Origin: Gonatopus flavifemur
Taxonomy: Eukaryota > Arthropoda > Insecta > Hymenoptera > Dryinidae
Length of the DNA stretch: 64,000 bases
NCBI GenBank assembly: GCA_018340375.1
Contig: JAFFJZ010000002.1
Span: 44,660,001 to 44,724,000 of the forward strand
Reading direction: 5' to 3'
The notes beneath the pieces are model-generated. The model had not been told where the DNA came from. It did no database searches and saw nothing but the letters and a program-made list of their open reading frames with translations. Shown piece after piece: positions 42,041 to 54,000 of the stretch. The translations under genes and the position numbers were made by a program. Each line of letters begins with the position of its first letter. Within the stretch, counting starts at the first letter, position 1.

Positions 42041-42480
42041 AAGGATCCGACAAAAAGCCTTCCGCGAACTTCCCAACAGTCGTTATTTTCTCATAAAAGT
42101 GTTCGACGCATTTTACATATATATATTCTTCAGACCAGCCGACTCGCATGGCAGTTCATTGATATGTACGCAGTCCAATGACCTGGGACACGTGAAACGA
42201 GATTTTTATTCAAAACACACTGTTGCAACACAAACAGTTGTTTTAGAACTTTGCATGTTGTACCAAGTTTGCCATTTTTTCCTTCAACTTTTTTCTCATT
42301 TCACTTCTCTCTCTCTCTCTCTCTCTCTCTCTTTTCTCTTTCCTCCTCTTCGACACCCAAAACTTTGACTTTTGTCTTTTCCTCGACACGCGACATTGAA
42401 ATATCCTACCTTCCAGAAGATTCATCTTGAGAATATCCTACAAGGACTATCCTTGTTCCTTCCCTTCTTCCTTCAGAATT
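42041..42480. promoter_or_regulatory. GC-richer island with (CT)n tract
   Basis: Unique sequence with a pure TC run at 42306-42332 and pyrimidine-rich flanks. GAGA/CT tracts are common in insect promoters. No coding frame is credible. Confidence 0.25.
42306..42332. repeat. (TC)n microsatellite
   Basis: About 13 uninterrupted TC units. Confidence 0.95.
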
Positions 42481-43329
42481 TGATCCACGTGTCGGTTTTT
42501 TTCATTCTCGATAAATTTTTATGAATTCCTTCAACGACAGAAATATTCGTCAAACTTAATTTATTCTCACGCTACGAGTCGTTAATTGGAAAACCAAACG
42601 AGTACGTGTACGTTTGTCTAGTTGAATGACCTTCATCGCACAATCATTGCCAAAAATCCACAGAATGAATTCTTTGATAGAAGTTTAATGGATGTATACA
42701 ACATGATCTTTTCAGGATTTTTTGAATTTTCTACTCTCTCGACGTGTTATTATCAAATCATTGTGGAATTATAAAAACGAACTAAAAAATACTTAGAAAA
42801 ACGACATTGATTTTGGTGAACTTTTAGTAAATAGCCTTCAACTGGATTCATACCGTTCAGGCGACGAAATTCTTGATACAAAAGAGCGTATGGCGTCTCT
42901 TAGGCGCCAAAGATTGTGTAATTCATGTAATTTCAGTATTGCGGGATACGGTAATACTGAATTCACTTCACTGATCTCGATACTGGACACAATGTTGTAT
43001 TATTCATACGTTAAACATAGAATCGAAGGAGATTTTAATATTTGAAGTTTCAAACAATTCTCAACAAAACACGAATCATGTTTAGGATTGAATAATCAGT
43101 TCAATCTGCAAGAACGTTTGGAATTCGAGGAGGACAGAGATTTTGGTGAATTCAAACCGTCGTGACCATGGGATTTAATGAAATACCAAGGAAGAGTAAT
43201 CGTATCGCGGTAAACTTATTGGTCTTTCCTGTCCTTTATTTGTACAATTTCTCAAGCACCTTGAGCGGAGCGTTATAAATTATATTGTTAATTTCAGTGC
43301 AGATAAATCTACCCACATCCCTGTACGTA
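42481..43329. other. Unique stretch, nothing recognised
   Basis: AT-rich; no frames, repeats or structure. Confidence 0.4.
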
Positions 43330-43740
43330 ACACTTTACTTTCATAAACACACATTTATATATGTAACTAAACATGCCTCTGCTGAGTTATAAGCTCAACA
43401 GTTGCACGTGGGTGAACAATATCGGGTTCGCTCCCACACCCACTCGATGGCATCCAGCGGTACCACAGTGCCACACACAAAATGCATACCTCTTCTCCTT
43501 TTCCTCTCCACTTGGGCAATAAGAGAAAAGGAAGGAAGAGAAAAAACAAATGTCAGAAAGAAGTGCGTCGATGCACTTTCGCTGTCGGTGGTAGCGGCGT
43601 TTTCCTCCTCTCACATATGCCTCAAGAGTTTGGTTTCGTGACTTTACCGTCTCGCAGAGGAGACCTATTCTCACCTGAACGCGTACACACACTCTTACGT
43701 ATGCGATTTCTTACCTGAACTTCATTTTGCTATGTTGGGG
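43330..43740. promoter_or_regulatory. GC-richer unique island
   Basis: It is CpG-richer than its flanks, and four overlapping frames on both strands show no family. It contains CACGTG (43407). Possible promoter, leader exon or enhancer; composition only. Confidence 0.25.
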
Positions 43741-44689
43741 CATATAATGGGTGTGGTACCCAAAACCTGACTCTGGGCCCTCTCGAATTATTCTCAGCCT
43801 TTGTAATTCGTTATTTCTTTCTTTTTCTTTTATTGCAATTACATGCTGCAACATTGTAAGCAGATGATATCCGCTCGGCGAAATGTTTTCAGGCGGGAAA
43901 TTACAACCCAAGATAATCCGTGGGTAAAGTTGACGATGCTTTGAATGCCGAAGAAGATACAATGATTGTATACTTGAGTTTCATAATTTCATATTTTCAT
44001 AATATTATTGTCTTGAATATAATTTTCATTTTGTTCAGGATTGCGGATATTTCGTGGATATACGCGTGTGTGTTGATACCCATCCTTATAGCGAATCCAA
44101 CCGCAGGTTTGATTAGCGAATAGGTAACAAAAGCTTTAGTAGGCTCTGATATAAACGGAATTTCATTCATTCCTATACTGAAAAATACTTGAGAATCCTG
44201 CTCTTACGCCACTAACCGATTCGAACTTTTTATGATACTGTATTAGAATTTTCAATTAGATTTCGTTGAATTCGATGTAAATATTTCAATTCAAATATTT
44301 TCAATAAAAGCTACTAGAAATTTGATTAATTCAACTAAGAATTCAAATCAAATTTGTCTAGTTTAGATGTATTAGTTACAGTGACTATAGAAATTTCTCT
44401 CAGTGCGGTATTCCTAGTGTATCAGAAATTGTTGATTTTCACCACTGTAAATGCACTTTTAGTGAGATTCCACAATCATTCTGATTACGATTGATTTGGA
44501 ATATTTCTGTTAAAATAATCGATCAAACTGTCAACGGCTAAACAGTATAGTTATGAGAGTTCTTCCAATTTCAATCCCATCGTTCATCGTCTTGTCGAAC
44601 AAATTGTCAAAAATCTGAAGAATTGGTACCGCAAATGATCTTCCATCGACAAAATTCGCAACAGAGACTTTGAAAAATCCGGGGAAATT
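43741..44689. other. Unique stretch, one orphan MITE end
   Basis: AAATTTCTCTCAGTG at 44391 looks like a lone right end of the CACTGAGAAA class. No partner was found. Confidence 0.35.
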
Positions 44690-45010
44690 TTTCCTGGAAT
44701 TCCAGAGCAAGGTAAAAGAATATTTTGGCTAGGGTACCCTTTTTGCTTGCTCCTCTTTCTTCTCCGATCCCTCAAAGATTCTTGCTCCGTGCGAAAGGGT
44801 GTGTTGTACATCACTGTATGCGTGTATGCATATACTCTGACGTGAAGGTATACGAAGTCCACGAACAAACGTGTAGGGGCCCCACATTGCGTTGCAAATT
44901 CCTACGTCGCGACTACAGTCGCCTGGCAATATAATCTTAATCACTCTTTTTGTATGCGTGTACGTTACAATATTCGCAGCTTCCATGACATTCACGACAC
45001 TCTACATCCG
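44690..45010. promoter_or_regulatory. GC-richer unique island
   Basis: It has pyrimidine-rich sequence, several CpGs and no repeat similarity. Overlapping frames without family resemblance are treated as chance. Confidence 0.2.
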
Positions 45011-46805
45011 GCCGAATGACTGAATTCTATAACACTGTATTCACAAAATTTGGTGTTATTAACCAAACCTTGGAGCATCAAGTTTAGGAATTTAAGAAAA
45101 AAAGTTACAATCCGAAACATTGTTGTAATGATTATTTCATCAACACAAATACTTTCATCATCGTATTGAAACTGTCACATTATAAAATGTGATAAAATAA
45201 TCGCATATTTGAGATAAGTCGATATTCGACACTTTGCAATCAAAATGTCTTTACAAAGAAGAGGTATTTTTTGTGACGAAATTCGTTTAAAGAACGTGCA
45301 GAACGAGCACGTGATCAGACGTGATTCATTGAAAATAGACAGAGTGAAGGGAAATTAGGACATAAATGACCCATTAAAGCCATAAAAACAACAGTTATAT
45401 TAATTACTCGCAATTCAATATGTCTCTCGAAATATTCTGAATTCGTGCAGTATACGGTTAATGAATATCTATACATTAATGTGAGGTGAATATTCATAGA
45501 TGTGCAAATGAATGTGCAAATATGTACAGATTAAGGCTTTTGTATGATGTTGCTTGAACGTTCATGAATGTCATTACATAACTTGCAGAAATAAAATCAT
45601 AGTTTTGTGTAGTTCCTAATAACAGAGTTGAGAAATATCCGACAAATTATTCATTAATTGAAAAACGCTTGAATTTCCGATTACCATCCAAATGGAAGTG
45701 TGTTTTCATGAATTTAACAGGATTCGGTGTTCATGTCATGATTGATTCAAGCATCCCAAAACCTTGTCTTACACTTACCATGATATACCCGAAGATACAT
45801 GAACCCATAATGTAAGCTGCATTATTTTCTTGATCGGATCGCATCGATTCTCACGCATCAATGCACCGCAGGATATGTGGTAATATGTGGTAACACCCGA
45901 AAATCGAGGAGGAATTTTTGGTTTCTCATAGACATCCGAGGAGATCAATGAACCGATATCATTATTCAAGAGTTTTCGCTACCGGAGTATAAATGAAGAG
46001 GGAAACGGGTGTTCATTCAAAATTATGACTTGATGGACTCAAGTTATATGTATACTCTTCATGGAGAATTCGCTTCCCGTGAGAATGAGCTGATCATGTG
46101 CTCTTCTTCATAACGATACCTACTCCCCTTGGACCCTTTTAGAGTGAATTAAATGAATTTTCATATAATTGATCGATATATCACTTCATTTTCTAATCAT
46201 ACGTTTCTTTTTTATGTATACATCCATTCAATTTTCAAAGAATCGTTATCGATGTAGATTTTCAGGAATTATACAGTGTATTGTTTTTCTCCCCTTTCAC
46301 GCTTGAAATTGATAAAAGGTATTTAAAAAACCGCAGCTCATGTTTTTCAAGTGCATAATATAAGATCGTGTGAAGTTATGCGCTTTGTAAGCCAATCCTT
46401 CCACCGCAATATATGCATACATATATGTCAAACGTGCTGCTACAGCACAATACACATGCATCATAGAAGCAGCAGTACATGCGTATAATAATCAAAGTCA
46501 AAACAAAAGCTCGACAAACGGCAATTAAGGTCACGTTTATTCCACGTGACTCCATTCATGAAGGAGCAAAAGCAGTAGGTACAAATATAGATTTCTTTCT
46601 GAGGATAGATAATTTCAAATAAATAATTCACCCGTATCTCGATTCTTTTTGAACGGGTACTTTAACCGACTTCCCACGAAGGAGAAATAAAATGAGTGTT
46701 TGTTTTGTGTTTGATATCGAATATTACGAGCAGTAATTATTGACATAGAATCTTTATCCGCACGGCTAAGAGTATAATACAAATTCCCATACATCACAAA
46801 GAGCT
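45011..46805. other. Unique stretch
   Basis: No gene or repeat was recognised apart from the short tandem motif at 45873. Confidence 0.4.
45873..45892 (+). promoter_or_regulatory. Tandem Runt/Runx-like sites
   Basis: The 10-mer ATATGTGGTA stands twice in direct tandem. TGTGGT is the core bound by Runt-domain factors. A spacing of one helical turn would put both on one DNA face. Function is inferred. Confidence 0.3.
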
Positions 46806-46991
46806 CCCGTTATGACAGTAAACATGAATTCATTATGAATAGTTTGAATTCAAAATGAACTCTTGATGAATAACTTGATCTTCAGAAAGAATTCATACCA
46901 CGAATTCAGAAAAGACTATTCAGGCATTCAACGGGTATACATTTTGAATTCATTGAGTTCATATCGAATTCATTTTTGCTGTCATAACGGG
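46806..46991. mobile_element. GAATTCAT-word foldback, CCCGTTATGACAG ends
   Basis: CCCGTTATGACAG at the left matches CTGTCATAACGGG at the right. The interior repeats CATGAATTCATTATGAA, TTTGAATTCAAAATGAAC and CGAATTCATTTTTG. 186 bp. Confidence 0.82.
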
Positions 46992-47681
46992 GACTGTTCA
47001 AGAAGTTCTTTCAGAAGTTTTTGTGAATTCAAAATGATCATTTGTGCTATCATGTGCGTACTTTTGCGATCAATTACAGGGAGAAGGCTAGAATTTGTAA
47101 TTTTATTGAATAACCACAAAATTCATTTTCAACTTTTCCTCAATTTTTATCCCAAATGTAATTGATTCTTTTTTATTTCTGTCTTTTTCAATCAATAATA
47201 GCGCAACTAGCCGAATTCACTGATTCGCATATTGGGGAAACATGTTGAATAAATCCTCAGACAAATATGAAAAATTTAGATGATCTCTTGTTCGTATCTA
47301 ATTCAAACACTCCCGCTTCTTAATAATTGTGTGTTCTGTCGCATGTGGCGCCTCACATTCTTCTTCTCTTTACAGGAATTTACCGTCTCTGCTTTCAGTG
47401 AATACACGTGTACAACGGTAAGTATGACGATTCAATTTTCGAGAGCTATTCAATGATCTGTTTTTGTTCATTTTTTCATAGAATCTTGTCACTTCCCTGA
47501 GAGAATTTTAGTTGAAAAATTACCGTGAAATTTCAGTGATCGAGGGACAAGTGAGAATTTTTTTTTCAATATTACTGTGTATTTTGTAAAACTTGTAGAA
47601 AATATCACTCTCAACTGTTTAAAAATTCACTCATTCTTACAGACTGCATAGTAATTTTTTGGAGAATTTTTACTTGTCCTT
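46992..47681. other. AT-rich stretch, nothing recognised
   Basis: No gene or clear repeat was seen. Confidence 0.4.
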
Positions 47682-47810
47682 CACGGAAAAAATGACGTGG
47701 TTGATATTTGGATAGCTGAAACTTATCTGTGGTAGCTACTTTGTAGCTGTGATAACAAAAGTTATTGCTGTAACAGCTAAATTCTAACTTTTGTAGCAAT
47801 TTTTTCCGCG
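47682..47810. mobile_element. AGCTGT-word element, CACGGAAAAAATG ends
   Basis: CACGGAAAAAATGACGTGG at the left and GCAATTTTTTCCGCG at the right. The interior has GATAGCTGAAAC, GTAGCTGTGATAAC and TTGCTGTAACAGCTAAATT. It is related to 17331-17494. Confidence 0.6.
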
Positions 47811-48309
47811 ATCCATAGATCAAATACACGAAATAACTACCACAGCTATTTCCCAGCTACCGTAGTGAATAATTTTTTTCCTTATTCGATTACTGAAATT
47901 TCACCGTAATTTTCACAACGAAATTTTGTCAGGATTGCCAACCAATATTTCATATAAAAGATCTCGGAAAAATAAACGATATAAATCCAATTCTTCTGGG
48001 AAAATCAGGCATTTTCACGTAGAAAAACGGTTTGATTTGGTTCACAACAATTATTACAAAGAAATTTCCAGACTTGCTTGTGGAAATCACATGGCACAGA
48101 AACTCAGAGAGAATTCTTTGCCAATTGCACTGGTATGCTGTACAGAAATTAGCCCTGGTGAAAACCATTACTTGAGACATTGTTCATTGTTTCATAGAGG
48201 ATCGAAGATTCGAAAATCTCAAAGCTTTCTGATTCATTCTGATATTCATTACTTCTCCCTGAGTATTTACCTCTAAATATAACTGAATTCGTCATATTTT
48301 AATTTTAAA
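47811..48309. other. Unique stretch
   Basis: A 116-residue frame (47926-48276) has no recognisable domain and an overlapping antisense frame. It is not credited. Confidence 0.35.
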
Positions 48310-48490
48310 ACTGCTCAAAAAGCTCTCGGAAATCCTTAGGACTCCTTGAATCTCTTGAATCTTCTCAATCTTTTCTAATTCTCTCACTGAGTTCCTCTGA
48401 ATGTCGTCAATATTCACTAAACTATTTAAGTTCACAAATTTCTTCAAAATCTTCCAGGATCCCTAAAGAATATTTTTGAATAGTCCTATT
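48310..48490. repeat. Degenerate CTCTTGAATCTT array
   Basis: Iterated CTTGAATCTCTTGAATCTTC, CTCTGAATGTCGTC and CTTCAAAATCTTCC variants, as at 5570-6060. Confidence 0.4.
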
Positions 48491-48690
48491 TTGTCCCACA
48501 TTGTCGGGGAACGTACTCGTTTAGAACCAGCTTTGCGGGAGATGGGCAACAACCAAGACGAGTAGTGGAGTTAGGTTTTTTATTATAATTTTTCGCTTAA
48601 CGTTTCGACTGGCTTCCAGTCATTATCAAAGGAATTCGGAGTGGATAGTTTAACCATTTGCTCTGCATTATTGTTTTCTCGTGCCAGCAA
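48491..48690 (-). mobile_element. Possible Penelope-like pseudo-LTR fragment
   Basis: On the minus strand TTTGATAATGACTGGAAGCC and then AGTCGAAACGTTAAGCG form a hairpin (GACTGG/CCAGTC) followed at once by GAAACGTTAA. This layout is characteristic of hammerhead-related motifs in Penelope-like elements. The CUGAUGA half is imperfect (TTGATAAT). No reverse transcriptase was found nearby. Confidence 0.4.
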
Positions 48691-49300
48691 GAATTCATAT
48701 AAACAATATTAGCTTTCGCCAACGCTGACAATAGAATATAGCTTCTTACAACGCTGATTGCCAAGTCTTGACAATCTCTTTAGATTCAACCTTAACAGCA
48801 AAATGCTGAGCAAATATGCAGTAAATTGTGGAAAACGTACAACAAAAGTTTGAAGCAATGTGCGTCGCCAAATGCGCAACAATATGCTATAAATCTAGGA
48901 TTTTGGCTTGAGTTGTTATCGCGTTGCTAGGAAGTTACTCGGTTTCATGAAATTCTCAATCACATGCGTGGAAAATTTCCAGCAACTCTACGTAAACTTG
49001 ATAAACAACGTAAAAGCAACGATTGCAGAGCAATTTTTGTTGTTTGGAAATATTAATCAAAATATGATGAGATGTGGTACCATTGCCGGTAATGAGTGAA
49101 TTGCTATCATCTATCTACAATTCTGTACCCTATATTGACTGGCTATAAAAGATCAGTATTGTGCCAAACATCGACAACAGCGAAGCTCAATCTTGGCTGT
49201 AACTGTCATTCTTGCCTCAAACTTGGTTCATCGTTTCGCCAAAATGGTTCTATGTTGAAGCATAAGGACTATTACAACGTAAGATGATGTTATCATTTCA
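48691..49300. repeat. CAACGCTG / TTGCTG-word region
   Basis: CGCCAACGCTGACAATAG, ACAACGCTGATTGCC, AACAATATGCTATAAATC and GAGTTGTTATCGCGTTGC recur loosely. Small frames here are not credited. Confidence 0.35.
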
Positions 49301-49472
49301 GAATTCAGCCAATGTCAAAAATCGTGTAATCTTTGACTACTTGGCACTCTCCAAAAACCAATGGTCACTTGAATTGGGTAATTATTAACAAACAGTAACG
49401 CAAAAAAAAACATTTTTGATTTCGCATTCATAAGCACTGCAAAAACTATCCTGGTTCATTATTCAAACCTTA

Positions 49473-49592
49473 CCCATGTGAAGAAGTTCTCAAAATTATA
49501 TATAATTTGTGTATAATTCAATATACTTCATGTATGTTTTCTGTACAGTTGTATAGAAATTACATATAATCTTGAACATTCTTTTACATGGG
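49473..49592. mobile_element. TATATAATT-word foldback, CCCATGT ends, TA duplication
   Basis: CCCATGTGAAG at the left and CTTTTACATGGG at the right, with TA on both sides (49471-49472, 49593-49594). The interior repeats ATTATATATAATTTG, GTATAATTCAATATAC and TTACATATAATC. Confidence 0.75.
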
Positions 49593-49602
49593 TAGTTATC
49601 AG

Positions 49603-49742
49603 TGTACTCGCACTTCTAATATGGAAGAGTTTTCAAAATTATATGCAATTTATTCCTGATTATATAGAATTCATATATAAAGCATATTGAACGATATATT
49701 GATTATATACAATTTTGAGAATTTTTTGTTAAAAATGCGAAT
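49603..49742. mobile_element. Second TATATAATT-word foldback
   Basis: TCGCACTTCTAATATGGAAG at the left pairs loosely with GTTAAAAATGCGA at the right. Inside, CAAAATTATATGCAATTTAT pairs with GATTATATACAATTTTGAG. Confidence 0.5.
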
Positions 49743-50628
49743 ATCAGCAGCCGAGTTTACAATTTCTCTATGTAACTTTCATTTGATTTTTTTAAATCTT
49801 ATAAATTCGTTTTTTAGGAAGATTTTTTGAAATTCTTTGATAAAACAACTTGAAAAATCTGATACCTACGATCACGTGATGGAATTAATCAATAAATGAC
49901 AGGACAGTTTGATATCGAGTAGTTTCGTTTTAATTTTTCGAGATTATTCAATACAAGGTTTCTCGAAATTCCCTACAAAAGTTTATCTGAAATTTCAATC
50001 GAAATAAATAACATTTAATTTCTTCAAACTGTTTGATCCTCGTTGAATCTAAAATATCCCATATAATACGAATGTCTTCAGAATATCCCAGAATATCGCT
50101 ACAATATTACTGAGATATACTTGAGTATGAATTCATCTAAATCCTTCTAAACTATCCAGATTTCTTCAGCATTTCTCACCTCAATCTTACTTCAAATAAG
50201 AGCCTTGAATTGCTCGGAGTGGTTCTGAGATCGTTGGTCCCTAATCTCAATTCACAACACTTGACTCTGAATTTTTTCAAAATTTTCGACCACCAATTCC
50301 GCCTGATATTTTGAAATTTGGAATTTTTGAATTCATCTACGTTGTTCAAATTCCTTTGAAATATTTTGTTGAATTTTTCGATTGTCTCTGAATTTTTCTC
50401 AAATTTGTAATCTCGATTTCATCTAAAATGTTCAATTAATTTTTTTCGAATTCCTCTCAGTCCCTCGAAACTATTCAATCTCAAATTTCAATTGAAATAT
50501 GCGACATTGAATTGTTGCAAATCTTTTAGATTTTTAAGGAATCTCTTTGGAATTTTTCATTTGGATTCCATCTAAAATACCATACACTGAGTCTCCCTGA
50601 ATCCCTCCAGCTTTCTCCGAATTCCACT

Positions 50629-51005
50629 AAAGAGTGACCGCAAAAAAGAGTATTTTTCCGCCTATTTTCTGGGACCGCGGGTTTCAGGTCATACTCTATG
50701 TTGATCATTCGCGAGAATATACAACTTCCTGGTGAGCATAACACTGGTTTAAGAGGTAAAGTAGTATCGAATTTTGATCAAGATTTTATAAAAATCAATA
50801 AATCTCGATAGGTTTTTTATAGGAAGGAATTCATTTTGTCAAGAATCTATCGATTCCGTCGATTTCTTTATCTCCAAAATCAATGTTATGCTCACCGGGG
50901 AATGGTATTCCCTCGCAAATGATCGGCATAAGGTATTTTTCAGAATCCGATTCAACCTGAAACTTGCGGTCCCAAAAAAACAGGTGGATTTTGCGGTCAC
51001 CCTTT
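50629..51005. mobile_element. 377-bp foldback, AAAGAGTGACCGC ends
   Basis: AAAGAGTGACCGCAAAAAAG at the left matches TTTTGCGGTCACCCTTT at the right. CCTATTTTCTGGGACCGC and TTGCGGTCCCAAAAAAACAGG form the next block. GGTGAGCATAACACTG and ATGTTATGCTCACCGG form an inner stem. Confidence 0.85.
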
Positions 51006-51168
51006 CTCTGGAATTCTTTAGTTCAATTCTACCCGAAATAATACTCGATTTTGAATTTTGCTAATTCACGATTTTTCTGAAATTGTTTATTCTAATTTCA
51101 TCAACAATACTGAATTCTAGATTCCTCCAAATTTTCCTGGGGAACTCCGACTTTCTCTAAACCTCTCA

Positions 51169-51437
51169 CACCGAGAAAAAAAGTTGTAAATTTCACCTCT
51201 TGTTAAGTAAATATATGTACGATTTGAAAATGTAGAGCGAGCTACTACAGTTCTAGCCAATTCCACCGCAGGAAAAGTAAGATGCACTTCAGCTATGTTT
51301 TATTCTACATCAGTTGTGATATATTTCACATGCGTTGTTGTGAAATCACCTAAAATTGTGATCGCTTGCATTAGATTCCAAATCATCTATATATTTACTC
51401 AATAAGATGTCAATTTTACAAGTTCTTTTTCTCAGTG
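51169..51437. mobile_element. CACCGAGAAAAA MITE
   Basis: CACCGAGAAAAAAAGTTGTA at the left and AAGTTCTTTTTCTCAGTG at the right. The arms share AATTTCACCTCTTGTTAAGT and ATATATTTACTCAATAAG. Confidence 0.82.
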
Positions 51438-51600
51438 CAGAAATCTTGGATCTCAAACTTGATTTGAAATGATCAAGCGTGAATTTTTTTTAATCTCTTC
51501 GAATTTTCAAGGATGTTTCTGAATATCTTCAATTCTGGCAATTCTTTGATCTCCCTAAGGTCTTAAATTTTTCAAGAGATTCAGAGAAAATTTATTCATC

Positions 51601-51961
51601 GGGTAATAAGACAAAATAACAGATAATATGAATTGATGATATCAATCGATCAATGAGATTTTCAAATTCAATATTAATGATATTCTTACATTTTTAAATT
51701 CAATTCGATATTTCCCTTTTTCATTCAAATTATTGCGTTGATTCTAACAAATGGGAATTATGGAAAATTTGAATACAGTAACTAACTGGCCAGTGAAATG
51801 AAAAAGGATGGTCATATTGAATCAGATAATTTTCATCAAAAATCAAACCACATATCCACACCATAAATTAAAAAAAAATAAATCTTCTAAATAAACAATT
51901 CTTGTGGCTTTCCTTCGGTTATTCTTTCTCATGAGTTGAAAACTTGGCCAGAAAATGTTTA
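51601..51961. other. AT-rich stretch, nothing recognised
   Basis: No repeat, gene or structure was seen. Confidence 0.4.
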
Positions 51962-52386
51962 CCCATATGTGACCTGGCCTACGAAAAGGGGGCTTGGGTG
52001 TGAAAAAATCATTTTTTACTTTTTTGGCGATTTGAATGGAGTAAAATATGCTCTTTCGAATGACGCAAACCAGAAGTTTCTAATTGGTAAGGGAGTTTGC
52101 TAAGAATGTACAAAAACAAGAGCAGAAATCATTGAAAATGAAAAAAATTTGGAGATTAAATTATAAAATAATAGACATCATTTCATATGTTAAGAAATTT
52201 TATTTCAAAGCAAAACCACGCCATTTTACATAAAATTTCACAAATTTACAATTAGAACATTAGAACATTAGAAGCGAACAACTAAAGCGAAACTGATAAA
52301 ATGACTTGTTTATCTTTAACAGCTGTTTTCTCGAAAACTTGTTTTCACACCTAAGCCCCCTTTTCGTAGACTAGGTCACATATGGT
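51962..52386. mobile_element. 425-bp element with CCATATGTGACC ends
   Basis: CCCATATGTGACCTGGCCTA and CGAAAAGGGGGCTTGGGTGT at the left match inverted sequences at 52340-52386 (TAAGCCCCCTTTTCG, TAGGTCACATATGG). The inverted ends span about 48 bp. The interior is AT-rich with no frame. Confidence 0.85.
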
Positions 52387-52754
52387 TTTTGCCATATAAT
52401 ACCTGATTTTTGAATAAGGAATAATGGTTTGTCATAATAAATTTGCCATCAAAAGGTAACGAAAAAATGTCGTCCGTTTTCGGAATATTTTGATATCTTT
52501 GAGATCAAAAACCAGTACAAAACCAAAAACTTTGTACGGAATAATTAAGAAATCACTAAATTGGGACTGGTTCAATTTTGGTTGGATTTTGATCAATTTT
52601 TGTTCAGAAAAATGTCCTAAATGACCAAAAAGTTACCAAAACCAACATTTTCTCCACCAAAATGTAACCCAAGAGAGCCCGCAATTTTTGGTCGCTTTTC
52701 GGTTCACCGAGATCCCTTAGGGAATTGATACACTCAGAGTGTTCAAATCACGTG
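52387..52754. repeat. CCAAAA/TTTTGG-word patch
   Basis: At 52500-52710 ACCAAAAAC, TTTTGGTTGG, ACCAAAAAGTTACC and CACCAAAATG recur. The termini are not clear. Confidence 0.45.
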
Positions 52755-52990
52755 CACGGAGAAAAAAGATGTGCTAAAAAATAACATACTTTATAATGTT
52801 AGAGCATTACTTTTGTTTACATCACATTATCCACGTTCACAATACCTCTAAAAGTACCATACTTACTTGCACTTTCCTGAAAAAGTATAGTACTTTTGTA
52901 GATATTGTTACACGGATAATGTGATGTTGACAAAAATAATGCTCGAACACTATAAAGTATGGTACTTTTTAGCAAATCGTGTTCTCCATG
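52755..52990. mobile_element. CACGGAGAAAAAAG MITE
   Basis: CACGGAGAAAAAAGATGTGC at the left and GTGTTCTCCATG at the right. The arms share AACATACTTTATA, GAGCATTACTTTTGT and CATCACATTATCC with complements, and AAAGTACCATACTT/AAAAGTATAGTAC inside. Confidence 0.82.
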
Positions 52991-53167
52991 TGGTCACTTT
53001 TGAAACATTCTAAATGTATTAAAATAAAACACTTGAATTTGCAGTATACATATACATGCGAAAAAATAATTCACTATGGTAGTTAAGAACTAGCCACTTT
53101 TGTTCGCTACTTCGTGTATTCAATATTAATAGTCAAAACTATTCCTGCAGAAGCTAAATTTTAGCTA

Positions 53168-53973
53168 CACAGTTGGAAATTTTGTGTAAATCTGTTAGAA
53201 AATCCGTGTGTTATGAATTTTCTGTTGAATATTCAACACAAACATGTGTAACTTCTACAGACGCTCCTTGTGTAATCAGATCTCAACTGATTTATAATGT
53301 GAAATCATTCAAACAAGTGGAGAGAAGTGTTAAAATGAAAAAATTGTGTTATCCTCAAGTATCAAGGGAAGATCGCCAGTGGTGAGAGATACTTTTTGAT
53401 GAAAATTCCACGTACGTGTAACTTTGGTATTCGTTGGAAAAACTATTCATTCATTTTCGTTCTATTGGTTTCGGCTTTGATTCTAATGGGGCTCAGTTTT
53501 GTAGATATGCAAATTTGAAGATCGATTACAAGTTGAAATACGCACAGAAAGTACCCCTATCCAAGTAATCAGGGGTGGGTTAAAGTGATAGAGCTTCAAC
53601 GTCCAGTCTCGACGATCCGTGTTCAATTCTCATTGGAGACTATTTTTCTCGATTTATTCTTACACATTGTTTTAACACACAGAAAAATGCGATTTTCACA
53701 TTTAATTGACGTAAAAAAAATTCATAAACTACATTTATTACCTGTTAATTTAGGACTTATTTTTAATTTCATTTAACAATACTCATGTGTTCAATTTACA
53801 CGATCGGAAATTCCAATCAAAACTTAATCAGTATTCTTTGATGTTATATTATTCACATCAAGCTTGAGTTACTAGCTAACACAAACACATTATGTTGAAT
53901 CGACAAAAAATTTGTGTGGACTGTTTGTGACATGTGAAATGTGTTGAATGGTAACACAAAATTCCCAACTGTG
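53168..53973. mobile_element. 806-bp composite, CACAGTTGGAAATTTTGTGT ends, tRNA-like centre
   Basis: CACAGTTGGAAATTTTGTGT at the left matches ACACAAAATTCCCAACTGTG at the right. TA is duplicated (53166-53167, 53974-53975). GTGTTGAA/TTAACACA words fill both sides. The centre carries a tRNA-like module at 53573-53641. Confidence 0.8.
53573..53641 (+). other. tRNA-like module, degenerate
   Basis: GGGTTAAAGTGATAGAGC (A-box-like) and CGTGTTCAATTCTC (B-box-like) lie 30 nt apart. It is the weakest of the modules, supported mainly by its central position in a composite. Confidence 0.35.
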
Positions 53974-54000
53974 TACTATAGCAATAAATTCCGTTGCTTG

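Larger units (their letters stand above)
50020..51600. repeat. Degenerate AATTTCTCTGAATTTTTC array, interrupted twice
   Basis: Variants of CTCTGAATTTTTCTCAAAT, TCGAATTCCTCTCAG and CATCTAAAATGTTC fill 50020-50620, 51010-51165 and 51440-51600. The elements at 50629-51005 and 51169-51437 lie inside it. Confidence 0.5.
53070..54000. repeat. AGCTA-word repeat split by 53168-53973
   Basis: AGAAGCTAAATTTTAGCTA is interrupted at 53167 and resumes at 53974 with TACTATAGCAATAAATTCC. The host repeat resembles the AGCTGT family. Confidence 0.45.

Noticed and set aside
43387..43692. 101-residue minus-strand frame in the GC-richer island
   Set aside because: Competing frames overlap on both strands, as expected of GC-richer non-coding DNA; no family resemblance.
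47926..48276. 116-residue plus-strand frame
   Set aside because: No recognisable domain and an overlapping antisense frame of similar length.
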